DNA of 21,874 bases. It comes from Saccoglossus kowalevskii (Eukaryota > Hemichordata > Enteropneusta > Harrimaniidae). The position numbers were made by a program, and so were the translations under genes. A model generated the notes under the pieces. That model was not told where the DNA came from. It searched no databases and was given only the letters and a program-made list of their open reading frames with translations. Below are positions 9,102-17,888 of this stretch, in pieces. Location of the stretch: assembly GCF_000003605.2 (NCBI RefSeq), contig NW_003123406.1, positions 180,356 to 202,229 on the forward strand, in the 5' to 3' direction. Each line of letters begins with the position of its first letter. Position 1 is the first letter of the stretch.

Positions 9102-9313
9102 TACTGTAAAATACTTTATTTTAGCTGGAATTAATTTTCACTGAAAAGACTTTTTGGGCGTTTTGTATGGAATTTATTTTCACTGATTTTTGATGAGTTG
9201 AATGTAAAATATAGGAAAAAAAGTATATTCACTTGATTTGATTTTCACTGAATCATTTCTTCAGTGAAAACAGTGAAAATTTATTCCAAGTGAAAATAAA
9301 GTATTTTACAGTA
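9102..9313 (+). mobile_element. MITE, family 1, copy B (best preserved)
   Basis: 212 bases including TA at both ends. Left end TA-CTGTAAAATACTTTATT; right end AATAAAGTATTTTACAG-TA. The terminal 20 bases are perfect inverted copies and the similarity continues inward (GCTGGAATTAATTTTCACTG against CAGTGAAAATTTATTCCAAG). The interior has ACTTTTTGGGCGTTTTG and several TTTTCACTG/CAGTGAAAA motifs, as though the ends were built from short repeats. TA duplication plus CTGTAAA ends fit a Tc1/mariner-type element mobilised in trans; there is no coding capacity. Confidence 0.9.
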
Positions 9314-9407
9314 CCAGAATACTCTGATTTCACATTGTATATATAATTTTATGCCTCCAAATATTAATTATTTATTCATATAAATGCAACACTATCTTTT
9401 TTTAAAG

Positions 9408-9494
9408 GGCAGAGGTCGTGGATCTGAGTACAGATGGGTGGATGTGAACACAGGATCAAATATTGAAGGAGAAACCATTTTTTTTGCTGCCTAG
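9408..9494 (+). CDS. Candidate terminal exon, unknown product
   Basis: A pyrimidine-rich acceptor (ATCTTTTTTTAAAG) is followed by 28 open codons: GRGRGSEYRWVDVNTG, then SNIEGETIFFAA and a TAG at 9492. Composition jumps from AT-rich intron to balanced codons exactly at the AG and falls back after the stop, and the peptide has the look of a real protein C-terminus. I do not recognise it. No plus-strand upstream exon was found, so it may be the tail of a nested gene or a processed remnant. The phase of the preceding exon would have to be 0. Confidence 0.3.
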   Translation, partial: GRGRGSEYRWVDVNTGSNIEGETIFFAA

Positions 9495-9714
9495 TTGGTT
9501 GTCAATAATGTTTGATTAGTACTAAGAAAAAAGATAATCTTATTTGTTCAATTTGAAGTGCAGCCCTTAAAACAAAAATTGCATTTACTGATACTTTCTC
9601 TCTATCTTTTTTTTTTTTTTAAATATGTTTTTTGCCAGGCGACAGTTCCGGACATTGAGTGTCACTGTTGTCTCTCCTGAATTTTTTTTTTATAATATGT
9701 CATTATAATAATTA

Positions 9715-9926
9715 ATAGTTGAATTTGACTAATTTTCACTGGTTTTAAATTTCGCTGATTTACCATTTGAGGCATATTCAGTAGGTTTTATATTCACGGT
9801 TTTATCATTTAGATAATGCGTTCTATACTAAATTTTAAACATTCACTGGGTTTTAATTTAGCACATTTTCCAGTCAGCGAAATCAGCAAAATTAAAACCC
9901 AGTGAATAATTAACCTCTTTACAGTA
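9715..9926. mobile_element. MITE, family 2 (divergent copy)
   Basis: The right end CTCTTTACAG-TA is clear. Inward of it ATTAAAACCCAGTGAA is an inverted match to TTTCACTGGTTTTAAATTTC near 9732-9751, and TTTCGCTGATTT is matched by AGTCAGCGAAATCAGC. The left terminus is decayed, so its coordinate is approximate. A second family-2 type element starts at 10604. Confidence 0.6.
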
Positions 9927-10603
9927 TACAATGAAATAACTGACCAGCGTTTTTTGCTCATTTGTGTTAATCTATGCAATACTGAAGCAAAATGTGACAG
10001 CAAACTCAGGGTACGGTAGTTACCTTTTATTGTATATGTTCATGATAAGAGTGTGTAATAAATAATTTGTCATCTGTTTGATACCAAAATATGAAGATGG
10101 ACCACTTCATAAAGTCATGCAAATAAATGTGCATGAACAGCAGGTTAACTTGTTAATTATTATTAATATGTTTATTATGCATCATTTGATGGATTAAAAT
10201 ATATACATACAAAAAATGTAGAACATGCTACTTCTGCAAGGATAAAACAAATCAAGGAAATAAAATTAATCAAAATGAAAAACATTAACGAGGATACCAT
10301 TCTCCTTGTAGATATTCGGGAAACAAGGAGGTCAGGATGAAGTTAATTTGGCATGAATTGATTATATGTATTACTTCCATTTAATGGCGTCCTTGAGGGG
10401 AGCTGGGTCAAGGAGAGAACAGCCAAAAGCAGATTATATAAATCTGAGAGCAGAGTGACGGATATGAAGCAAGACTTGTTATTACATCTAAACGAAAAAA
10501 TGTGTGTCACTGTAAAGGCTCATTAGTAGTCTGTCTTTGTCACATTAGCAGAAAATCAACTTATTAAAACTATTTAACATGTACATTCAATTATATACAC
10601 AAC

Positions 10604-10735
10604 TACTGTAAATGCATTTATTTTCAGCGGTATTTAATTTCACTATGTTTATATTTAAGATTATTTAACGAGTTATATTTTAATTATCAGCGTAGATAGT
10701 GAATTTAAAAAACCCAGTTAAAAAAATATATATGG
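10604..10735 (+). mobile_element. MITE, family 2 (left end clear)
   Basis: Starts TA-CTGTAAATGCATTTATTTTC then AGCGGTATTTAATTTCACTA. It matches the fragment at 1574. The right half is degenerate (GTGAATTTAAAAAACCCAG) and the right terminus is not defined. Confidence 0.6.
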
Positions 10736-10968
10736 TAAATTCACTAAATGTAACAAGTTCCTGAAATGATGAAATTTTTAGAACAAATTGGTAAGGGGTA
10801 ACCCATTTAAATTCTTGGAGGGTCGGGAGGTGTAGGATTTGATGTGGGCTGAAATCAAGAGAAAGAATTTCACAGTCTCAATAGTATAGAAAAAAATTAT
10901 GCTTTCAGGAAAAAAAACCTACCATAGTAATGTATGCAATTGACAAATCCCCCCCCCCCCCCAGATTC

Positions 10969-10979
10969 TAAATGGGTCA
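10969..10979 (+). promoter_or_regulatory. Rev-erb/ROR response element match
   Basis: TAAATGGGTCA fits the published monomer site (A/T)A(A/T)NT(A/G)GGTCA at every position. Rev-erb genes are known to be autoregulated through such sites. One match in about 22 kb on two strands is not beyond chance, so this is only a candidate. Confidence 0.25.
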
Positions 10980-11322
10980 CCCATAAGCAATTAGAGACTA
11001 GCGAACAATGTATCAGTGTTGTTGCAGACATTCTGAATGTTATTTGGTCTCCCGGTTACCGCTACGCTCTCTGTTACTGCCAGTTGCTAGCACACACATA
11101 CTTCCTGTTTTTTATTTAAATATTAACATGCCGTATTCATACATATAAGTGGGTTTTATGTCTATTCCAGTTGAAATCAATATGCCAATAAATGACAGAC
11201 AATGCAATTTCACATACTGCACATTTTCTTTGAATTACCAGGGTAGTGTGTATTATAAAATTCAATTAAAGGGGAAAATAAATACAGCTGTCAAATTCTG
11301 ACAAATTCTTAATTTCCAGATA

Positions 11323-11504
11323 TACCGTAAAATCTGTATTAAAAGCCGCATCTTTAATATAAGTTGCACCCATTCTTTTTGAGCAGTTGAGTACCAAATA
11401 TTCACAATTTCTCATACGTGTAGATGCTCTAATAGAAAGCGCATCCCTTCTGTTGCAATTGTACAATTTTAATAGCTGCAGCTTCTAATACAGATTTGAC
11501 AGTA
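11323..11504. mobile_element. MITE, family 3, copy 2
   Basis: 182 bases with TA on both sides: TA-CCGTAAAATCTGTATTA on the left, TAATACAGATTTGACAG-TA on the right. The interior is collinear with the copy at 2158-2345, including TCTCATACGTGTAGATGCTC. The similar short minus-strand peptides readable in both copies come from this shared DNA and are not genes. Confidence 0.88.
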
Positions 11505-11628
11505 TGATATTTTCAGCCTTTGACATATGAAGCAGTAGTATGTACCATATATCAGATGTAACTATTAGGTCCTGGAAAGATATCCGGGTTAGGAGTTGTT
11601 TGCGAACAGCCTACCATTAAAGAACATT

Positions 11629-11830
11629 TACTGTAAAATACTTATGTTCGATTGGAATCAATTTTTGCTGAAGGAATGATTCAGTGAAAATAAAATCCGT
11701 CAAATATACCTTTTTTCCTATATTTTACATTCAACTTGTTAAAAATCAGTGAAAATAAATTCCATACAAAACACTTAAAATGTCATTTCAGCCAAAATTA
11801 GTTCCAGCTAAAATAAAGCATTTTAAAGTA
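11629..11830 (-). mobile_element. MITE, family 1, copy C
   Basis: 202 bases, in the opposite orientation to copies A and B. Ends TA-CTGTAAAATACTTATGTTC and AATAAAGCATTTTAAAG-TA. Interior blocks CAGTGAAAATAAAATCC, TTTTACATTCAACT and AATTCCATACAAAACAC are shared with copies D and E. Confidence 0.85.
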
Positions 11831-13597
11831 GCAGATGAAGTTTTCATCATTTTAGGGCACCACAAAGTGAACATAAATTAGTGTTTTCAATGCCTTTTCA
11901 ACACATAGCCAACTGATATTGTTTTCTATCCTGGTGGCATGAACCCATAATAATGAAAATACGATGAACATATAATCTTCAATTCAACTTAAACATTCTC
12001 AAATAACCTATTTTCAATTAACCTAAATTTTCATAAAAAACGAGTTTGCCTGGAAAATCGTGTGAAACTACACAAATATGTGAATGGTTTCCAAGGTGAA
12101 CTGAAACCACGTTTATTTTGGCTGTGTGCCTAAAACTTTATAAATTTCTGCATTTAAATGAAATGAAAAAAACAACTGAATTGGACAAAATCACTACATG
12201 GCCTGCTGTCAATAAGCACAACTACTGTTATTTACACAGGTGAGTTCAGCCAATTGAAGACTTGCTTTGTCTGTGTAACAATACCCGGTACATTAAAATG
12301 AATCATTGTGAATAGAAAAGACAGAACAAAAGTGTTGAGTCTAGACCACTGCTGTCCTCTAAATCCTCTGAGTTAAATGAGTGGATTGACCGACTACAAA
12401 TGTATTTGAAGACAATTCTTTTCTAGCTTTAGTTTTAAGCCTCGTACAACAACCAAGTCAACTTTTATCATGTTCCACGAAATAAACCTGCATAATTCCC
12501 AATTCTCAGAGCACACTGCTTTACAGACTTTGAAAAAAAAAATCTACTCAGATTTTGAAAAAGAAAAATTTTACATTTAATAAAAAATCTGCAAATATTT
12601 TACAGTGAAAAATTACAGCATCACTGAGGAAACAAAGCACAAAACTGATGAGCACAAAATAAAATATCTGTCAGTAGTTCTATCATCTTGCCCCCCCCCT
12701 CCCTCGTCACAGAGTTTAATTAATTACTAGCCCCTACACTTCACTTCAATATTCAGGTGCTACTATGTGATTTGAATATGTGAATCATCTTATGCAGATG
12801 AGGATGACTCAGTCAAGGCTGCTTGCCTTATTTGGTATGCTGAGTAGGTACACATATTGTAAGAGCCAGGTCAAATCCGTGCTGTTTCAGGGTGTATCAT
12901 ACCACTACCTACAATGTGCTGTGCACAAACAACTAGTCAATGCCTCTGTATGAACTTTCAAGGCATGACATCAAGGTCTGCATTAAGCAAACAGGTAGCA
13001 AGGGCGCCCTCAAGGATCAGACACAATGCAGGATTGACCTGATTTTCTGTACAGGCGCCAGACTAGGTTCAAACTAAAACGGATAACGGTTGAAACACGA
13101 CAGAAAAAGCTAGGTCATATTGTCGGTTCATTTAACATTTAACATTGCAAATATATCCTAATATTCAAAACAAAATAAGGCATGCAGGAATTGTCTATCA
13201 ATAATTCTGGAAGGGCAGAACAACATGAATGTGTAAATTTTTTTTTTACTTATTGAGCTTTTTTTAGATTTTTTCATTTTTCTTCTTTCATTTTCCAAGT
13301 AAGAATTCTTCTTGAACATTTACTGTGTAGATTTTTTTCTTCAACCCCTACTCTCATTATAGCAATCAGTTAACCCTATAGCCTATAGCGCAATAGTGGT
13401 TTAATTTCTTTAATATGGAAATGCCAAATCATTAACACGATATAATGTAACTAGCAAGCAAGTCAAAAAAAAATCACTTAGTTGGAAATAATGTGTGCAA
13501 GTTTGTAGCTTTTGTTACTGATAATAAAATACTTGTAGTTACAGTGCCATATAGCAGACATTTACTGTGTTGGTTTCTTTGTATTTTATGAAGCAAT
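11831..13597. other. Non-coding stretch with a less AT-rich island
   Basis: Mostly AT-rich without open frames. The part 12780-13090 has clearly higher GC, contains an AP-1 type TGACTCA at 12805-12811, and has no open frame to explain it; it could be a conserved regulatory element. A nine-C run lies at 12691-12699. Confidence 0.4.
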
Positions 13598-13885
13598 TTC
13601 TATTCTATTCTATCTCATTCCATTCATTTGCAAACATTTCCATTCTTCTAAACTATTCTACTCTCTCATTCCAAACTACATCTATTCTATTCTATTCTAT
13701 TCTATTCTATTCTATTCTATTCTATTCTATTCCTTTCTCTCATTCCAATCTACATCTACTCTATTCTATTCTCTCATTCCAAACTACATGTACATCTATT
13801 CTATTCTATTCTATTCTCTCATTCTAAACTACATCTATTCTATTCTATTCTATTCTATTCTATTCTATTCTATTCTATTCTATTC
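13598..13885 (-). repeat. Pentanucleotide array (TATTC) with interspersed 25-bp unit
   Basis: Long runs of TATTC are interrupted four times by a CTCTCATTCCAAACTACATC-like unit (about 13661, 13736, 13771 and 13814), so the array grew both by pentamer slippage and by duplication of a larger composite unit. One composite unit carries an extra TGTACA. The repeated Phe-Tyr-Ser-Ile-Leu reading frame here is not a gene. Confidence 0.95.
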
Positions 13886-14139
13886 GAATTTAGTTTCTAT
13901 ATAACCTTCTTGCATATTTAGATTTATTGTATTTTAAATAAATAAACATTATAATTTATTAACCTCATATGGTAAAGCACATCCGGCTCAGTTTCCAGGC
14001 AGTATAAATCAGACAATTAAACTTTAAAAAGCATTCCAATTATGCTTGCATGTTGATGTACTTTTATGGAACTCAACAAAAACATAACTTGAAATAGGAT
14101 AGTGTTCGAATAAACTAGATTTCATATGTATATGACTAC

Positions 14140-14332
14140 TACTGTGAAATACTTTATTTTCACTATTTTCGCTGAAGGAAAGACTCAGTGAAAATAAAAT
14201 CCAACGAATACACCCTTTTCCTATATTTAACATTCAACTCGTCAAAAATCAGTGAAAATAAATTCCATACAAAACACCCAAAAAGTCTTTTCGGTGAAAA
14301 TTAATTCCAGCTAAATAAAATATTTTACAGTA
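14140..14332 (-). mobile_element. MITE, family 1, copy D
   Basis: 193 bases, same orientation as copies C and E. Ends TA-CTGTGAAATACTTTATTTT and AATAAAATATTTTACAG-TA. Interior includes CAGTGAAAATAAATTCCATA and CACCCAAAAAGTC. A short deletion near the left end removes part of the GGAATTAATTTT block. Confidence 0.88.
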
Positions 14333-14670
14333 TGTTTACTAAACTGATTTTGCTTCTGCTACTAAACTTCAAAGATTTCTTGTCATTTAGAGAGAACAAG
14401 ATCAAGTATTAGTTTGTTTTATTTATTTATTTCATTTCAGCCAAACACACTGCCTACTCTTGTTGAAACAATAATAATTCGTAGGTGTACATTGTGTATT
14501 TTTGATGTTTGTTGAATTTCTGAATATTTTCAGACTTCAGATCTGTTTTTTCAAATTTAATGAGTAATTTCTGAGTTATATGTTTATAGATGTTATGCAT
14601 AAATATTTCACTCCAGCTTTCATAAAAATTGATCAAAAAATGTCAATCCTGCTTTCTGGCTAACGTCTCA

Positions 14671-14697
14671 TGCAGTGTTCTCCCTTGCAACACTGCA
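14671..14697. other. Perfect 9-bp hairpin with hAT-like end sequence
   Basis: TGCAGTGTT, loop of nine bases, AACACTGCA. The string CAGTGTTCTCCC inside resembles the termini of some hAT-family elements, but no matching far end was found. Confidence 0.35.
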
Positions 14698-14959
14698 AAT
14701 TTGCACACTAAGATATGTTAATATCACAGCTATTGTATTACCGGTAATTGTGTTATGCTAAATTGGTTCTATTGTTTATCCAAAATTTAACAGTTAGGAA
14801 CCCCTACTCTATAATGCCTTTAGAAGAACCCTGCTATAATTAGTCTAGTACAAAGTCACTGATTGGTGAACCTCTATCTGCTTGGAAGACACCATAGTAT
14901 TGCATTTCTCCCTTTTGAAGTTAACAGTACATTTTGCTCTGGTGTAATCTACAGTCAAT

Positions 14960-15330
14960 AGACCATTTTCCGTTCACTGCGAGAATCACGCGTTTTGCGT
15001 GAAATCGAACGTAAAAACAGGACAAACAAAGGTCATAGCGTCGTAGTCGCGTCAAACATCGCGTGGGATTCAACAAACGCGAAAGTATTTTGGGGGACAT
15101 TTCCATGCTTAATAATGTGCTGTCCACATTTGATGATAGACAATTTCGATTAAGTAAGGGTATTCGGAAGCAATATTCCTCTGTCAAAGATCGGTCGGTC
15201 GATGTGAGCTACGAAATATAGAAATTCTAGTTCAAAATCAAATCGTTCGATTTTTGCGGCAGACGTTCGACGCTCGTCTTTCATGCATCTCGCGAGATCT
15301 CGCAATTGTACGGAAAATCACATATTCAAA
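14960..15330. promoter_or_regulatory. CpG-dense segment, probable (possibly bidirectional) promoter
   Basis: About fifteen CpG fall within roughly 115 bases at 14969-15085, and more follow to 15330, while nearly all of the window is CpG-poor. The segment contains ATCTCGCGAGAT (15287-15298), a 12-base palindrome whose core TCTCGCGAGA is a known promoter motif in vertebrates, often at bidirectional promoters. An AGGTCA half-site lies near 15030. A possible plus-strand start codon follows at 15516. On the minus strand it could drive a receptor isoform that lacks the first zinc finger. No direct evidence fixes a start site. Confidence 0.5.
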
Positions 15331-15515
15331 TGTTTAGATCCTTCTATGTATGCAACGTTTGTGCTTTTATGGCATTCTTCAAGTCTCTGTATTCACCAGA
15401 AGTAAATACAGTTGAAGTGTTTCAGCAATAAATGGAGTTTACATTGGAATATTTAAGTGATTCGTGAGTTTCTATCTTCAAGTTGTTCCGTTGAAGTCCT
15501 GTTTCATGTTGGAAA

Positions 15516-15540
15516 ATGGCTGACCCTACCACACCTACTG
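15516..15540 (+). CDS. Candidate first coding exon of a plus-strand gene
   Basis: AAAATGGCT is a strong eukaryotic start context, and MADPTTPT is followed by ACTG with GTATCC as a possible donor (phase 1). It lies about 200 bases downstream of the CpG-dense promoter-like segment. A following exon at 15727-15812 keeps the frame. I do not recognise the protein. The coding part is too short to be convincing on its own. Confidence 0.3.
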
Positions 15541-15726
15541 GTATCCTTTGTAAAAACATCGAAAACAACATCCACCGAAAAAATAACTTCTTACTAAACT
15601 TAGATTAATCTGTATGGTGACTGATATAAATTTAAAGTTTTCAGATTTGTTACTAAATTCTTTGTTTATCTTCTGATGTTTACAGATTTTGGAACTACCT
15701 TAATACTTTTATTTTAAGGTCTACAG

Positions 15727-15812
15727 CACACTGCCTTCTGGGCACAATGATGCAAATTAAGCCAAACAAGGAAGGCGGGAGGCCACAGCATTTTTGGCAC
15801 TCAGCCATCCAG
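15727..15812 (+). CDS. Candidate second exon of the plus-strand gene
   Basis: After TTTTATTTTAAGGTCTACAG, two bases complete the codon left open at 15540 and 28 codons follow: HCLLGTMMQIKPNKEGGR, then PQHFWHSAIQ, ending at CCATCCAG with GTGCCT as donor (phase 0). The segment is much less AT-rich than its flanks. The joined reading would be 37 residues of unknown family. The minus strand of the same segment contains the small hairpin GGCAC/GTGCC, so a non-coding explanation (an old short repeat) is also possible. Confidence 0.25.
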
Positions 15813-16634
15813 GTGCCTTGCAGACTCCTGTCAACCACCTCAATTTCGTCTATAGTCTCTTAATTTGAATTCTTCATAAAAATATATCAAACATTTTGAT
15901 TTTAAGGTATCTCCAGTAAAACAAATCATAAACTAAATAAAATAACGCTGATAAATCAACAAATATATTTTTTTTGTTAAGATTAAAATGCATGTTGTAA
16001 GGAAAGATATTAATGAGAGGTTACTATAGATAGGTTTCACATGTTTTAACTTTCTTGTCAATTCACGTATACATACAGCATGGACTAGAAAATAGACTGG
16101 CTATTTTATTCATAAAGTAAACATGTTTTACTTTACAATAAGGGGCTTATTTTTTACTACAATGCTGGTGTTGAAATGCTATACATCAAAACACTACACA
16201 ATACACTAGGTTAATTGCATCTATTGTGTTCATTCTTCAACATTATAATTTAACTCTATTGGTTATCAAAATTAAAGAATATTATAAACACATAAATCAT
16301 TCGCTTTGTTACTATTTTCGTTGACTAATGGGTAAACCAACGTGATATGCAAATTTTCATTATAAGTCAATCCCACATGACTTAGCTTTCCGATCACATG
16401 TTTAGATCTATGTGGTGGGTGGAAACTTATTCACAGAATAAATTTTTATTCTCTGTTCAACACCCATGCAATATTTGCAACAACACAACAGCAAACACAA
16501 AGAAATTTATTGCAACAATATGTTACAAGCTGGATTAAGCAACAAAATGCATTCATTGCTTGGCAGCTTTGTGATCCAAATATAAGACTGCATAAATGAA
16601 AGTTTCTTTCTTATGCATAATTGACTCAAAAAAC

Positions 16635-16864
16635 TACTGTAAAACATGTTGAAAAAACGGCATGCAATTTTAACGAATTGTGGTAAAATGACGTAATAGT
16701 GAAATGTTGATTTGGCAAATCTTTCTTGTCATTGTTGATTTCTTTGTTTGGCAGCCATTTTGAATTGATAATAAAGTCATTAGCAACATCTTGAATAAGC
16801 GAATCAGTTCTCTCGATAAATTCACGAAAAAGACATGCTCGCGAAAAAGACATGGTTTACAGTA
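16635..16864. mobile_element. MITE, family 4
   Basis: 230 bases with TA at both ends: TA-CTGTAAAACATGT on the left, ACATGGTTTACAG-TA on the right, an inverted repeat with one mismatch in the first thirteen bases. Near the right end CGAAAAAGACATG is present twice in tandem (about 16825-16837 and 16841-16853). The terminus is the same CTGTAAA as in families 1 to 3, but the interior differs. Open minus-strand frames that run across it are partly transposon sequence. Confidence 0.7.
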
Positions 16865-17830
16865 TGTCAGGCAACATTTCTCACAGCAATTATTAGATTT
16901 TTCATAGGGATCAACACTAAATTTCAGATATAGTTCGTTGTGTTCGATTCCAAACTTGATCAGTCGCATAGTGCAGAAAATATGACGACATAATTCTCTG
17001 AACATGTCCACCAACACAAAATCACTGATATCCAACACTACATGTAGATCAAAGTTGACACAATGAAATCAGTGCAGTGATATGTAATACATCAGACCAA
17101 TAGTATGACAGTACAAATATACGTCGTCAAATAGTCAAATACACGCTGGAAACTCAAAATCATAACTGCTGACTTAATACAAATGAAACAAAACAGGAAA
17201 TCTGAAACAATTTCAGACTTGGGGGACATCAAAGTGGACTGCCATCTGCCAATCACTACAATTCTAACAGCCATTTCGCAGCTCATCCAATGACTTCTAT
17301 AGCATAGAACTTATTGTTTTACTGGAAAATGCGTGGAATATGCTTGAATTATCAATAGTAGCATACATGATTATGTAAATTACATAGGTGCAGTATAAAA
17401 CAAATCTGATTTTGTTGGTTTGTATACACTTGTAGTGCATGTATGCTTTTATAGATAAAATTGGTACAGTAAAATTATTACTAGTGAAAATCATTGTTTT
17501 TAATGATAATTTATTAAAATAGCATTATCAAAGCAAGTTTGTCCCAAGAAAAAACACCTGACACATTTGAAAGAACTTATTAATCAATTCAATGCTCTCA
17601 CCAGAATTTATTACATGAGGTAGAAATGTTCAATCAATTCAGAAAGAATGAGACAATTACCCATCCATGTGGAACTTATAGAGACAGAAATGAATTATTT
17701 GGTTCCTCTTGGAGACAGTGTACTTAAGGATGCAGTAGACCTAACAGGAATGTTATAATTAGGCTTGATATTTTCATATAAGAATTGTCCTGAACTATAG
17801 TAAACTATATATTTTATTAAAGCTATTGCT

Positions 17831-17888
17831 TCACTCTTCCTGAAATTCTGGGTCATTTTGATCTAATTCAATGGTAGTCACGTGACTG
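17831..17888 (-). CDS. Candidate terminal exon, unknown product
   Basis: On the minus strand TGTTTGTTTACTTAG is a good acceptor. After one base that completes a codon the frame reads SHVTTIELDQNDPEFQEE and stops at TGA, with AATAAA 12 bases further on (17818-17813). The acidic tail and close polyadenylation signal look like the end of a gene. The frame is also open upstream to an ATG at 18019. No partner exon was identified. The palindromic E-box lies inside the proposed coding part, which argues that one of the two readings may be chance. Confidence 0.22.
17877..17886. promoter_or_regulatory. Palindromic E-box (GTCACGTGAC), second copy
   Basis: Identical ten bases to the site at 4980, here within the 12-base palindrome AGTCACGTGACT (17876-17887). 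It lies at the edge of a slightly CpG-enriched zone (17870-18200). CLOCK/BMAL, USF and TFE/MITF factors bind this class of site. Confidence 0.35.

Larger units (their letters stand above)
9927..11322. other. Non-coding stretch
   Basis: Contains a family 2 MITE (10604-10735), a fourteen-C run (10949-10962) and, directly after it, a perfect Rev-erb/ROR-type site (10969-10979). The segment 10320-10460 is less AT-rich but has no open frame of note. Confidence 0.5.

Noticed and set aside
13567-13827. Open frame with repeated FYSIL peptide
   Set aside because: Translation of the TATTC microsatellite.
13598-13885. Regular repeats with spacers, considered as CRISPR
   Set aside because: Pentanucleotide slippage array in animal DNA; units and spacers are not of CRISPR form.
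14024-14233. Minus-strand 69-codon frame
   Set aside because: Overlaps family 1 MITE copy D.
14921-15187. 88-codon minus-strand frame in the CpG-dense segment, considered as a receptor alternative first exon
   Set aside because: No good donor in phase with the 4601 exon, and composition is explained by the CpG island itself.
16670-17038. 122-codon minus-strand frame, cysteine-rich in the middle
   Set aside because: About half lies in the family 4 MITE, and a frame of this length is not surprising by chance in 22 kb of two strands. No recognisable motif.
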